A DNA stretch of 64,000 nucleotides from contig NBAY01000013.1 of assembly GCA_002794775.1 (NCBI GenBank), positions 558,001 through 622,000 on the forward strand, in the 5' to 3' direction. Source of the stretch: Porodaedalea pini. Lineage: Eukaryota > Basidiomycota > Agaricomycetes > Hymenochaetales > Hymenochaetaceae. Position numbers and translations under genes: made by a program. The stretch's first letter is position 1. Each line of letters starts with the position of its first letter. Below are positions 1 to 11,774 of this stretch, in pieces. The notes beneath the pieces were generated by a model. The model saw only the letters and a program-made list of their open reading frames with translations. It made no database searches and was not told where the DNA came from.

Positions 1-417
1 AAGGTTTCATGACGAGAGAGCGATCAGAAGAGAAAGACGGCGCAGTTTGCAGAGTCAGAGGCCGGTTACTGGGGGCTCGAATCTTCTCAAGCTTGAAGGG
101 ACGAGTGTCCAGGAATACACGTGGGATAGAAACGACAGGAAAGAGCCGATGTCGAGAAAGCCTTTTTGGCTTTGCTTACCATGAAGCGAAGATAGCAAAA
201 GAGGAGGGTGCCAAACGGGATGACGCCCTGACGGTATTTATGTTGCGTGGAGCCCAACGCGTGTCCTCTGACTGTATGACGGACTATTCCGGCGGAGAGA
301 GAGTGGGCATAGAGCTAATTCCTCCGAAAGGATGCATGTGACGGATTGGGTATAATTTGTTTGCAGACAGTAGAAAGGCGATCTTGTAATACAGAGCATG
401 AGAAAGAGGATAGACCA
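1..417. other. left edge, no supported gene
   Basis: An open frame on the plus strand (9-341) and another on the minus strand have no family resemblance or convincing splice structure. The stretch lies downstream of the TDA2-like gene, so part of it is probably that gene's 3' UTR. A gene running off the left edge cannot be excluded. Confidence 0.4.
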
Positions 418-1033
418 TTAAACCGTCCGAATAGCGAAAGCGACACAAACACATATCAAAGAATCCTGTAGAAAAAGCTCGGCAATGAAATAAGTTGAGA
501 AAGAAAATATGTAGCGCACGTTCGAGAACATCTCCTGAGCAACAGTATCGCAGTCCTCCCAATGGCAAATGAGGTTGGCGCTGGGGTAAACCGGTCCGCG
601 TCATCTCTACGAATAATGGAAGAGGGGAATACTCACTGTATACCCTGCCCGGAGTTCTCGTCGATCCGCGTGAGTACAATATATTTACTGAAGCTTCGCG
701 TTAGCACTTTACTGCCAGAGAGATGTGGTCATGTAACCTACAATCCCTTTGGCCGGATTTCTGATAAGAGTGCAATAGGATGAGCGAGCCAATCCAACGC
801 TACTCAACAAAATTCTAAAACAGACCGAGCATCCTCTCTTTAACCCTCTCTCCTACTTCTTTACACCACGCCTTGGTCTTATCTCGATCTCGTGGTGCAG
901 GAAATGTTTCATTCTGTAAGGTGGTCGAGAGTAGCTTCTTTATGTATGCTTTCAGGGTTTCGGAATCGAACTTCGGCCGTGGGGAAGGCGCGTCGGGCGG
1001 TGGGGGAGGCGAGCGAATGCCATAACTGGCCAT
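418..1033 (-). CDS. TDA2: TDA2-like Tctex1-domain (dynein light chain fold) protein
   Basis: Five exons on the minus strand: 1033-826, 760-742, 687-637, 580-520 and 465-418. Spliced, they give 128 aa, about the length of yeast Tda2. After a Pro-rich start (residues 8-18) the rest is a Tctex1-type fold. Visible family marks are PKGFKYIVL, ENSGQG, ANLICHWED, the EMFSN segment and the C-terminal VCVAFAIRT strand. In yeast, Tda2 acts with Aim21 at cortical actin patches; other Tctex1 proteins are dynein light chains. The sequence alone does not separate these roles, but the size and lack of extra domains favour the TDA2 class. The ATG at 1033 is the first in frame. One exon is only 19 nt. It is divergent from the PEX11-like gene across 221 bp. 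Confidence 0.82.
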
Positions 1034-1254
1034 GAGAGGCTAGGCAGAGGGCGACAGCGGCGAGAGTAGAATATTCGTTGTCAAGAATGTCGTCGTCGTG
1101 CGTAGACAGCATTACAGCGAGCTTTCGGAACGTCGACGCGATGTATGCACTTGTTTGGCTCGACTTCGACTCGGAGGCGCGCACACGCGCCTGATTTCTG
1201 CGTCGGACACTGACCTCTTTTTGGGCGCAGAGCAACTCTTAATCGTTCTACAAA
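1034..1254. promoter_or_regulatory. shared divergent promoter, TDA2-like / PEX11-like
   Basis: The 221 bp between the two divergent start codons must hold both promoters and 5' leaders. No TATA box or named operator is clear. The call rests on gene orientation only. Confidence 0.55.
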
Positions 1255-2735
1255 ATGTCGACCGTATCATTCCCGGGAGGATCGAGCCATATGCATTCAC
1301 CGTCTTCATCAACCCGGGAAGACTTCTTTGGGACATCGTACAACCCGTCTTCCTCGTTCCAGGTGAACCCGCTCTCGCCTCAACCGCCTCGCACGCCTCG
1401 CACTTCGGTTATCTCATCTTCCCAATCATTCGTGTATGGTTCAGAAGTATACTCTCCTGTCTCTCAACAGGAGGAAACACAAGAGAAGCCGTCTGCCGTG
1501 GACTATGAAGAGGAAGAGGCTGCGGAGGATGTAGAGGAAACTGTGAGCGAGGAGGCCGTCAAGAGGGTGAAGGCCCCTGAAGTATGGCGTGAGATACTAA
1601 AGACCACTTCGGGTCGGGATAAAGCATTTGTGAGTCTGTTTCTATGCTCGTGATTGTATAAAGCTTGAATTGTGTCTACAGAAAGTCTTGCAGTACACGC
1701 TCCGTGTCTATCTGCTGTTCCACAGTACACTTGGCGCAAGTCGTCTGTTTTCGATGCGAAAGAAAACCTCATGGGAGATAGAATTAGTCAAACGCTTAGA
1801 GACTACTGCGTCGAGTCTCTCAACGACAAGGCGAGGCGTAATTATACATATCTGCCGCCTTTCCCGCTAACAAAATCGAATTTATTTATTTAGAAAGGCT
1901 CTCATCATGTTCAACTGGTTGACACCCCTTACCTCAATACTCTCTACTCAGAATGACGAGCTCGACTTCTCAGAGAAGTCGTCGAAAGAGAAGGGAGCAT
2001 CGAAGCCGCTGCTGCACATATTCCTGCATGCACCGCCTCCAGCATTATTAGATCTCGTGAATGGGCTCTCAGACGACATCTTTGCATTTTACAGGCAAGT
2101 ATGCCCAGAAGCTTTCTCCATCAGGTTTTGACCTAAACTGCGTGAAGGCTTGGTTTGATAGGAAAGAAGACGGGAGAAAGGGCAGGCAGATTCTCCGACT
2201 GGTGTTGGTTCTTCGGGACATTGATAACCCTTATCGAACTGGGCTTCGAGCGCAATATAACCAAGGGCAAAATACAAGCCGGTACGAGATTCTGAATTTC
2301 TTGCGCCTCACATCATCTAATGTCTTTCATTTAGTCGAATCACGGATGTACGCCGACTCAATTTCGGGCGCGACGGCTAAGTCCAGATCTACAGCATCAA
2401 GGGCTGTAGAGAAGGAACTCGAGAAGCTACACAGGCAGGATTTCTGGTTGCGTATACAGCGAACGAAGCTTCTCCTCGATCTGCTTTTCGTGTGTACGTA
2501 CTTCTTTTTGAATGCATGGAAGGGTACCAAATACCTTTTCTATTAGCGTATGAACTGTTCAAAATCAAACCAATGCGCAATGCCGTGAAGTCTTTCGCAG
2601 GTCTTGGAGCTGCGGTCCTCAGGTAGGCTTTGCAGGCGTCACATAATACATTCAATTCACGAACATCATTACAGCACGGCGCGACTCTTCCATAACCACC
2701 GGACGGCTCTTATTCTCAAGGAGACTCGCCAATAG
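1255..2735 (+). CDS. PEX11: PEX11-family peroxisome membrane-shaping protein
   Basis: Seven exons: 1255-1629, 1682-1837, 1898-2094, 2148-2281, 2335-2493, 2547-2622 and 2675-2735, giving 385 aa. PEX11 proteins bend and elongate the peroxisome membrane and promote its division. Residues 1-110 are Ser/Pro- and acid-rich and probably disordered. The PEX11 fold starts near WREILKTTSGRDKAFK and continues through ALIMFNWLTPL, an IGKKTGERAGRFSDWCW segment (a strong family mark), SRMYADSISG and the C-terminal NHRTALILKETRQ. It is longer than yeast Pex11 (about 236 aa) because of the N-terminal extension, as in fungal PEX11C-like proteins. The intron after 2094 starts with GC (AG/gcaagt); the conserved YRLGLIGKK reading requires it. 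The intron ending at 1897 uses a weak AAAG acceptor, so that junction is less certain. Confidence 0.88.
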
Positions 2736-3073
2736 TCGAGTCGTACGTTGACTGGTCAGGCTGTTCTTTCTTGGTCGGTAGATTGTTGAACGTTTGGCCT
2801 TTGGCCTTTGTTTGAGCTTCATTTATTCCTTTGCCATCTGTTCTCAAACATGTTCTCCCTATTTAAGCCCCTTGTATAACCATAGATATCCTCGGGCCTC
2901 CTTGCTTTTTCTTACATTCACTGCACGCTAATCTTCTAACTTCTCATCCGCTTGCCTATCACCTAACCATCTTCCCTGTCGGCCCCGTCCGTAGTTCCTG
3001 TCTACCGGCTGCCTAATAACCATATTGGTTTCCGTAAAATCCGCGACAGAAGTATCAATTGAAGCGCCAGGAC
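2736..3073. other. intergenic; candidate promoter and leader
   Basis: Pyrimidine-rich plus-strand sequence with a TATTTAAG element near 2860 and a CT tract before the small ORF at 3074. This looks like a fungal core promoter and 5' leader. No coding sequence is seen. Confidence 0.4.
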
Positions 3074-3286
3074 ATGCATCATTCGATGAAGAACCGTGCA
3101 CACGCAGATACGAAGTACCTCGAAGTAGCGCTTCGAGAAGCGGATGCCGACTACGCTATCCAGAATACGGCCGACAACGTGCACGCCTTGGCCCGCCCTA
3201 ATCCCCAGGTTTCAAACGCTCGCCCAGTGACTCCGGGCAAAAAGATGGGAACTCTCCAGGACCCTATGCAAACCACCACCATCTAG
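3074..3286 (+). CDS. small hypothetical protein (70 aa)
   Basis: A single open frame starts at the first ATG after a TATTTAAG-like element and a CT-rich leader. Codon choice is GC-ending and similar to its neighbours. The middle is charged and amphipathic (KYLEVALREADADYAIQN), and the tail is polar with no membrane segment. I do not recognise the family. The last 23 bp overlap the 3' end of the convergent gene on the minus strand. It could be a real short gene or a chance frame. Confidence 0.35.
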   Translation: MHHSMKNRAHADTKYLEVALREADADYAIQNTADNVHALARPNPQVSNARPVTPGKKMGTLQDPMQTTTI

Positions 3287-3861
3287 ATGGCGCGCGTGTT
3301 GTGTCCGACCCGCCCTCGGGTCGTCCGGAAGCTGCGGTATCCCGGGCTTCTTGCTCGCTCTGCAGCCGCCCGATCTCTTCTTCGAGCTGCGCGATGCGCG
3401 CGTTCGCCTCGTCCAGGTACTTCTCAGTTGAGAGTTTCGTTTGCATGAGTTGCAGACCCTGGCGCCATTAGTTAGTATAGTATCAACAGGCAATTTACAG
3501 AGTTCGAAAGGGGAATACATGCTTCCAAGCAGTAAATTTTGAGAAAAGACGAGGGGCGACTTACAATGTATACAGCGGATCCGAGGAGTGCAATCGGAAT
3601 CATCGCGGGCACTGTGTCTGAGTAGAATTGAGCGTGAGCAGATCGCTCTTTTTTCTCCTTCCCGCTTGAGTTTCCTTCAGTACCGCCTGATCCATCCTGC
3701 GCATGTCCCTTTTCTTTTCCTTCTCCTAAGGGTGATGGTGACTGCTCGGAGAAAAAGCGCACCTGCGCATGACACGCGGCTGAGTTACGCATAAGAATTG
3801 ACCGAGCTTGAACAGAATACAGCGATCGAAAAAAGCCAGTAAAAGATACGCCGGAGGGCAT
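3264..3861 (-). CDS. predicted mitochondrial single-pass membrane protein with coiled coil
   Basis: Two exons, 3861-3565 and 3458-3264, give 163 aa. The start is the ATG at 3861; the codon further upstream in this frame is GTG. The N-terminus (FRSLYSVQARSILMRNSAA) is Arg/Ser-rich with no acids, like a mitochondrial presequence. Residues 40-80 are polar. One hydrophobic helix (AMIPIALLGSAVYIGLQL, about residues 86-103) is followed by a coiled coil (about 105-140; LDEANARIAQLEEEIGRLQ) and a Trp-rich end. The layout suggests an inner-membrane anchored assembly factor or subunit, but I cannot name the family. Confidence 0.7.
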
Positions 3862-5337
3862 TTTTTGAGAGAACGGTACCACAACGTGGCGCTAAACGGT
3901 GAATGCAGCGTGACGACGCGTCCAAGTTTTCTCTTGAGCTTGGTGTTGCGCACGTGATTTCCATCCGTACAATCTGTTGGTTTCTATTTTTATTTCTCAG
4001 AAATTACACTTGTATCCACTAATACTGTACTATATTTCAGGTCAAAGGATCTGGACCGCATGGTACAAAATAAGTAAAACCGAGGTTTACCAGGGACAAA
4101 TACTAGTGCACACCAAACAACTGAACACAAGCTGAATCCGGGGCCGCGAAAACCCCGCAGTATTTATTGATGCTCAGAAGTGGAGAAGGTTGCACACCCT
4201 ATTAGAACTACGAGCGTGATAAACTTATGTAGCCTGTTCAGACCGGTAGGGTCAGTTAGTGTACGAAGCACATGAATATTTGGCTTACGATGAGACCGCG
4301 GCTTTTGTGCACTGCTTCATGCGAGACCCGTAGACCGGTGGGAGGCCTCAGACGATTTTGTACTGCAAGAAAAGTGGAATATAGGCTTTTACGCCGCAGC
4401 CAAGAAAAGAACGCAAGATTGAACGGACGGTGACGAGGCATGCGACCTCTTATCAAGCACAGGTCGTGCAGGAGAATTGTAAGATCTTTTCTAGACAAGT
4501 GTAAGAGCAAAGCTTGAGATAAATTGATCCGCTGCAAAGAGTACTCAGAGAGCAGCAAGGGCGCCGGCAGAGTACATATGTAAAAAGATTTGAAAGCACT
4601 TGGGAGACAGACGGTGCCCTCAAAAAGGAGTAAAGGCAGCGCCACTGCTGCGCAGCAGATTTTTGAGGGTCCGTATACATATAGGCTGTGCAAGATACTA
4701 TAATCTGGTCGCCACTAAGCTTCCGACGGAGAGACCAGCCCAACGGCTTTCATCCTTCTTCCTCCCGCCATCACACCCAACCCCACCCCTCCCGCTCGTC
4801 GCCCACCGCCTAGTGCGCGCCATTGGTTTCGTCGAAGGACGTTTTGGAAAGCTGATCGCGCTAAGTCGTTTCAAGCGAGGCAAGCGGTTGGACCGAGACT
4901 TCTGTGCGTCCGCTATTCTTGTCTTCCCCCCTTTTCTTCTTCTCATCACAACGCCCACGACAGCAGCAGCAGTTAAAGGCCATTCCCGGCCAGCGCATTT
5001 GACGTTATTCGCGTCGACACGTCACATTTCTACAAGGACGCCCACTCCGCAAGTCTTGCTCGCACCGCAAAGCACTTTGCTGTCCCCCACCGTTCTCTTA
5101 ATACACCTCGTCCACCTCAAACGCTCCTTGCACAACCCTCGCTTGGTTTCAAGCTCTTTATTTTCTGCTCGGAGCGGTCTCCCCGTGGTCAACTTCTATA
5201 GATTGGTGATAATCTATAGCAGCATCTTTTCATTGCTTAGATACCGTGATAGACGCGCAGCACGTGGAAGCGCCGTGGCCATTCCAACTCCTATATCTTC
5301 CCAAATTGTCTTCTTGCAAAGGACACGGTAACGCGGA
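3862..5337. other. 1.5 kb divergent intergenic region
   Basis: It separates the mitochondrial-type gene from the TVP38-like gene. From about 4740 the plus strand is CT-rich with few purines, typical of a fungal 5' leader. A long open frame ending at 5331 begins at TTG and is probably non-coding. Nothing recognisable was found at 4000-4700. Confidence 0.5.
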
Positions 5338-7223
5338 ATGGTTACTGCAGGTTCAAGTATATCGAACGCGTCGTCGGACGCCTTTTCACGTCCCTTTCAT
5401 CTACCATCTCTAGCCATTTCAAACCTTCCTCAATCGACGCGAACAGCGTTAGGTTCTCCTTCATCTTCAAGCGCTGGCGCATCCCCGGTATCATTCTCCC
5501 CATCTTCCACAATGGTAGTTTCGCAGAAACAGTCCAAGACAGCTTCAAGCTCCTCGCCGCTGCGTTCTCCGTCGAGGGTTGTCTCGTTACGGTCACCCTC
5601 GGCTCCTCAGCAGGAGATTAATGAGAAAGTGCTCGATGCTCTCGAGGATCTAGAACTTGGCAACGTCTCGCCGTCACCATCCATTTACTCCGCGCAACAG
5701 CAGTCGAGTCGATCGGGTCAATCTCACACCGACGCATATTCTTGCAGCGGAGAACGGTCCCGCGGGCGCCACTTGGAGAGGACAGATAGGAACGCGAGTG
5801 ACAGGGAATGGGACGAGAAACGCGGACTTGGCCTGGTATATGGAGGCGCTGTATCAGTACCTGGGCCCTCAAACGTGCGCCCACCGTTTTCCCCACAACA
5901 GGCGGGTTCTGGAGCGATTCAGGCACCCGTCCGCTCGTCTAGTCTCACGAGCGCGTCTTTTGCGTGTCCTCAATCGGGTCTACCGCCTGCATCGGTTGTC
6001 TCTTCCTTTGTCCCTCCTCCACCTTATACGACGCTCGCCTCGTTTTCGACCGCTGTTCTTCCTTCGTATCCCAACAACTACTCGTCGTACTCGTCCTCCG
6101 TGCGGCGTATGCTACTCATTGAGCGCGTGCGACCCTGGCTGCCCTTCCTAGCGTATGCCGCGACGAGCTTTGGTTTTGTGATAGCTATAGGCTTCTGGAG
6201 AGAAGAGGTTTTTGGCGAATTGGATGAATTGGCTAAGTGGCTGAGGGCAGAAGAGGAGATTGGATATGCTGTCATGTTCTTCATGATCTTCTTGACATGC
6301 ATACGTGAGTATCTTATCGTCTCTTAAACCGGTATGAGCGCTAACTCAAAAGTCGTCATTCAGCTCCTTTCCCGCTTTACTCTACTCTGCAGATTCTTTC
6401 TGGATATACCTTTGGTGCATGGACCGGCGCCATCGTATCCTATTTCTCTGCTCTTGCCGGAGCCCTTTTTGTCTTTTCTCTATCACGCTCCGTTCCCTCT
6501 TTGCGTTGCGCCATAACGTCCTGCATGTCGCATTCACGTGCGTTACAACGCGTCGTGCGAGCAATTTCGAAGCGTCCGTCGCTCCTTTTCCTTGTCCGCC
6601 TGGCTCCATATCCGTACAATGTACTCAACGCATTACTAGCGGGGTGCCCGCGCCTCACCTTCCGCACGTACGCTACGTGCACGGCCCTTAGTCTTCTGAA
6701 AGTAATCGTGCATACCAGCGTGGGCGCAGGAATTAAGAACTTCGCCGAGTATCACGTCCCGCCGAAGACCGAAGGTTCGAAACTCGTGAAAGGGCCCAAT
6801 GATGACACCACAAGTTCTATCGGCCACACGTCTTCTATCGTAGGCGTCGTGCTCTGCGTTGCTCTCGCCATCTACCTTTCATTCGTCGCGCGTCGCGCAG
6901 TAGATGAGGAGCTCGAGGATGATGACGACGACGACATGGAGTGCGGCCGCGCCCGTTCGCGCTTGCGTGCACGTGCCGAGTATGGCGTGCGTGCGGACGA
7001 GGAGGAGAGCGCGGCGTTCCTCGACGAATCCGGCGGCGAGGGTCTGGGATCCGACTTTGCGACCTTTGTTTCCGCTTCAGCGAGTGGCCAAGACCTTGGC
7101 AGCGTGCTTGAGAACGGCGAGATGGTGGAGCGCGAAAACAGTACACGGCTGGGTGCGTCCTCACCTGTGCCTCTGTCATCGCTGTCTGCGACCCCATACG
7201 GTCCGCCGGAGTGGTCGCGCTAG
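5338..7223 (+). CDS. TVP38: TVP38/TMEM64-type (VTT domain) Golgi membrane protein
   Basis: Two exons, 5338-6304 and 6364-7223, give 608 aa. Residues 1-255 are Ser/Pro-rich and disordered. The membrane part begins near residue 264 (WLPFLAYAATSFGFVIAIGFW). The VTT/SNARE-associated core includes CIPPFPLYSTLQILSGYTFG, AWTGAIVSYFSALAGALFVF and RLAPYPYNVLNALLAG, which are typical of TVP38 proteins. A last helix (SSIVGVVLCVALAIYLSF) precedes an acidic tail with a run of Asp. Yeast Tvp38 (337 aa) is in late-Golgi membranes; VTT proteins such as TMEM41B and VMP1 are lipid scramblases. The extra length is all in the two disordered ends. The ATG at 5338 follows a CT-rich leader. Confidence 0.85.
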
Positions 7224-8410
7224 GCGGTTCATCCAGCTCGTCTGGAGTCTTTTGAGTGTATGATATCGGATTTCTCAGGTTTCGTTTCTTCCCCATCTTG
7301 GCTTTTGACACTCCTCTCCTCTCCCCTCCTTCTCCGCCTTACCTTATAGCCTCTACTCTCCCCACTCCTTTCTCCTTAGAAAGACGGAGACGGACCTCAA
7401 TTATTTGGAACTCACTTTTCTTCCGTCCTTGCCTTGTGTGTAAATATATCCAATTCTTGGCTTCATCTTGCTTTCGTTGCTCAATATTTGTTTATTTCGT
7501 GTTTTAATTATTTCTTGCCACCTCCACCTTCATTCGTTTTCCTTCCCTTCGCCATCGGAGCTGTTTGAATGTGTAGATCACCTACGGACCATAGCTATTA
7601 CATTAGCGCAAAGTAGCCGGGACTGAATGTATAACTACCAAAAATATGATAAAGTACACCTAAATCGCAATTTGTTTTCCGAAGCATTGGCTTGCATGGG
7701 GTTGGCGTCCATGAGCAGCGTCTCTGAGGTGTTCCTGGGACAGACGTCGAAGACGAGGAACGGAACGGCAGATTGAAGTTTTGGCGTGGCAGACACTGGC
7801 AAGTCTGTTTGTCTGCGCCGATCACGAATCCGGATTTGGAAAGGCAGAAATGTTAATCCCAATTTGTTTCGTGGATCTTTGGCAGTGGCCGTCCGTGAAC
7901 CACTAGCTATTTGTGCTGATACACCGGATATTCTGACGTGCACAGAATAACTATTGGAATAATCTAATCGGATCGGAAAAATCTCGGCAGTCATTCTGCC
8001 AGTTCATCTTCAAGTACTATTCAGAATACTAATACTTATTCAATTGTCCCGGTGTGAATTTAGCTTTTCTTCCGCCGAAGCTGGAGGACGCCTTGGCTAC
8101 ATGTCGACATGATGCTTTGTAGATGGCGTGCGTGGACTAATTCAAAAACAAAATCCCTTGATTTTCGGACCCGTAGGAAGCTACGAAGGGAGCGGGAAAC
8201 CCCCCTCAGTCGGTGTGTGAAGTTCCGAAACCTCCACGGAAGTCAGCTCAGATCCAGAAGCAAGCGTCAAATTCGACATCACCTTCGAGGACGACTCATA
8301 ATAGTAATGTTATCTCTGCACAAAAATAGATACCAGTACTAGTGAGCACACACACACACATCATCCGCCGATTGCAATTTGTCGTTAAATGCAATATATA
8401 TAAGCTCGGA

Positions 8411-8422
8411 TTCGAATTCGAA
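8411..8422. repeat. perfect palindrome TTCGAATTCGAA, copy 1
   Basis: The 12-mer lies within a 14-bp perfect palindrome (8410-8423). The same 12-mer recurs at 14598-14609. Confidence 0.6.
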
Positions 8423-9056
8423 TATGTACAAAATGGTGGGGCTATCTCATGCCATTCCGCGGAACACATCAACATGCACGCGTGCAATGCACACGCTTCG
8501 TCACGATCCCGGCATATGATCATATTGTAGCCAATATATGTCCTCTGTCTCGCGCGCAAGTACGCATCCCTACGTTACGAGACGCGGTCCCCGAGATTTC
8601 ACCGCATTAGATAGGCTGCAGTATACAGTATACATACGGACACACGTTGCGGCTATGAGCGGCTTCGTGGAGTTGGAATATGCTGTAATCCCAGGCTTGG
8701 AATGTATGTCTCTGGTCCTGTGCACCCACCTAGAGTCTCTCCCACACATGTACAGCCCCTGCCAGCGCATTATATTTGCTATCACATCAGGAGGGGAGGC
8801 GATACAGGAAGATTGAACCATCTCGTCTTGTGGTTAAGGGGCGCAGCAGCAGTGGGTGCGAGCAATGCAAGGTGGTCTGTGATATCTGCGCCATGGGTGT
8901 GATGGGATTCTTTTTTTTTTATTTCCACAAAGGCATGATCATGATACTATCGTTGGCGCACTGGGAGGGTCCCTTTCATCTTCGACCTCGGCTTCGCGAA
9001 GCAACGCCACTGATTGATATGGGCTGCACAGAAAGCGGATATATGATATGATCGAG

Positions 9057-9095
9057 AAAGAGAGGGGGGAGGGGAGGAGCAACCCCTCTCTCTTT
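9057..9095. repeat. purine/pyrimidine inverted repeat
   Basis: AAAGAGAG at 9057-9064 pairs with CTCTCTTT at 9088-9095. G-runs and C-runs extend the stem with one bulge, so it could form a hairpin as DNA or RNA. It lies in gene-free sequence. Confidence 0.5.
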
Positions 9096-9858
9096 AGCCG
9101 GAAGTCCCGAGAGACATTTGATAAGTAAGCTGGAAATGCAGTGAGAGGCTTGCTGCGGTATATACCCGATTTAAACAGATACGCAATCGACCCCCGCTTA
9201 CACGTTCGTTAGAAAATCGCAACGCGAGTCGACTGACCAAGTACACTATCTTTCTTTAGTCCCTAGCAGTAGAAGGAATGCAAAGCACCTTAGAAGCACC
9301 GTCTGCACTTAGAAATGATAGCCATCGCGCAGTTCATAATAGACTCGGCAGCTCAAAGAATAAGGCCTAGGACGCGAGTTCAGAAAGGCTAAAAGCAGAA
9401 ACATCGCGTTTCGTGTTCGTGTGTTCCAAACTCGTCGAGTCCCCCGAAATGAAAAGCCAGCGAAAAGGGGCGACGACCCGAAGGGTTGCGCAGGCGCGGG
9501 CATACCGGGAGCTAGCTTTACTTTTGGTTTGGTCTTTTTTTTTCTTTTCGGAGTTCTCCTGTTTATTGTAACCACATAGAGAAGGATCTGCGGCGCGACG
9601 AGGGGGGAGAGTTTGGGAGGGCGACGACGGTGACGGGCGACGGCAACGATGACGAGAGCGGAAAACAGATGTGAGTTCAGCTCACTTCGTAGCATGCGGC
9701 GGGAGCTCAGCACATCAAGAAGAGAAGCGATGAGAGATCCACAGACTCGGGTTCTTTGAATCTTGAAATGCGTACAACTCGGAATGCACACGAACAGGGG
9801 ACATTTCCGCATCTGCCCCCCAATATCCAGTGTATAGCACTCTGGCTCTGAGATAATA

Positions 9859-9878
9859 GCTCGGCTTTGATGCCGAGC
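9859..9878. repeat. perfect 7-bp stem hairpin
   Basis: GCTCGGC, a 6-nt loop, then GCCGAGC. There is no T-run after it on either strand, so it is not a bacterial-type terminator. No known role. Confidence 0.45.
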
Positions 9879-11482
9879 GCGAGAGGGGAGCTGCCACAGC
9901 AGAGTTATCAGAGGCTATATCGGACTCACCAACAAGATGGCTGATGGTCACACTCCTTGTATCAATGCAAGGGACTTCTCCATTGGCTTGTACACATTCA
10001 TTTCTCCTCGAGAGATCAAAGGCATTTGATTTCCAGCTGAGCCACTGGGAGTTCTGTAAAGCCCGAAGCACACCTCGCAGAGGCTGTGGCTCAGTCAACT
10101 TTATGTGTGAGCGTGACAGTTACATAAGCGTAGCTTATAAATATTTGCTTCCGTTTCGTCTTTTGGGCGGGGACTCCGGGGACCGCTTTACGATCTGAGG
10201 GACAAAGGGGAGGGGAAGTACTAGTGCCGATCAGAAGCACCAGCTACTGCAGGCTGCAGAAGGCGACATTAATTGATATTGAGCGTGCTTCGGACTCGGA
10301 GGAAGATATTGCAATTGCGTCCTCGAACACACATCATGCATATGATGTCCTCCGTCATATCGTCATCAACAATATTACTATCTGCTCCTGTCTTTTCCCT
10401 CCACCTCTTCACAAATTCAACTCGTACTCGTGCTCCTCCGAGTCAATCGATCCAATCTTACGAAACTCGAATCGGGCGCTCGAATAAATTCAGTATATGT
10501 GTTTGCCTGGAGCCACGCACCATCACGCACGCGCTCTTGTTCCTCCTGTCTTTGTTCGACCAAAGGCGTACTAGTCGAGACTCGGATGAACACACGCAAA
10601 AGATGGTATCGCCGCAGACGATCCATCCTGATGAGTGTATGCATCACTGCACATGATAGATAATATACATCATGGCGGTGCCTCAAGCACGGCAAAAGAC
10701 AAAACAAAGCAAACAAGAAAGCAGTTCTGGGGTGGGACTATCCCGGTCGGCAATGCATAATTGCTAGACAAGGACCCCCCAATTCACGACTGCGAGAATC
10801 GGGCATACAGAAAGACAAAAGAAACCATCATCCCTTAATAAGCTCTCACTCAAGTGAAGCAGTCTTTCCGGCGGAACAAAAGGCACTTTTGGCGCCGTCA
10901 TTGTCTTCTCCACAGCAGACCCCCCGCCGCCTCCTGTCTTTGCATAGCAAACAAACAAACTTGAATTGTCATCTATATCTGGCAGGCGCGCATCCGAGTC
11001 GTAATTCGTATCGTCCAACAAAGGCCCCCAGGAACCGTCGCCCGCAGGGAGGGGCGTTCGTTACGGCATGCCATTCCGTCTCCAAACTGTACAGCACGAT
11101 AAGTAGTAACTCTCGCGCACGTGAAGGCTAGTGCGAATGGAGGAAATGCGGGGAAATGTGAACCGTTGGGACGGGCGGCTTTCGCTCGTTCAGGACCATT
11201 CAGTGGCTCAGCTCTGTGCGGCGGCGACCTTTTTTTTTTTCGCACACGCTGGTTCGCGTCGGCGGTGGAAAGGTGTTGTGTTTGCTATGGCTATGCGCGC
11301 AGGGACTGGCCAATGGGTGTTGGTGCGCTGGGACTGAATGGGCGCGAATACATTCCGCGGAGAGGTGATAATTTGGTTCCGTCCAGTGCTGTGGACTCGG
11401 AATTGAATGAAGGTCCCCTCCCTCCCCCTATTCTATCCGAGGTTAATTTTGTATATCACGACCCCCAGTCGAGGCCGCATCC

Positions 11483-11525
11483 GCAAACCCGAACCCGAAA
11501 CCCGCAACCCGCAACCCGCAACCCC
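11483..11525 (+). repeat. short tandem array of AACCCG(C/A)-type units
   Basis: Six or so imperfect 6-7 bp units such as AACCCGA and AACCCGC. It is superficially like degenerate telomeric repeat but lacks the CCCTAA core. Confidence 0.6.
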
Positions 11526-11755
11526 CGTTCTCAGATTCTCACACCGCAAGGACCGCACGGGGGGCCAGCTGACGTTCCACCAGAAACCATGCATATGTAC
11601 ACAGAACACATGTGCCCTTTTCTCCCCCCGTCAAGCAGCTGCAATACGCAAAATAGACGCGCTGACGATGGCGAATGATGCCTGAAAGAAGACGGGGGCA
11701 CGGAGCACGGAGCACAGCTTCTCCTGAGTGAAGCAGCGAAGGGAAGAGTCGGCGC

Positions 11756-11774
11756 GGACGGACGGACGGACGGA
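11756..11774 (+). repeat. GGAC microsatellite
   Basis: Nearly five uninterrupted copies of GGAC. Confidence 0.7.

Noticed and set aside
4600..5331. 243-codon plus-strand open frame just before TVP38
   Set aside because: It begins at TTG, is CT-rich and low in complexity, and ends right before the real ATG; it fits a 5' leader.
8806..8900. tRNA-like segment (TGTGGTTAAGGG and a GATTGAACCA string)
   Set aside because: No cloverleaf can be folded and the A- and B-box-like strings are on different strands.
11483..11525. Telomere-like repeat
   Set aside because: Units are CCCGAA/CCCGCAA, not CCCTAA; the array is short and internal, so it is treated as a simple repeat.
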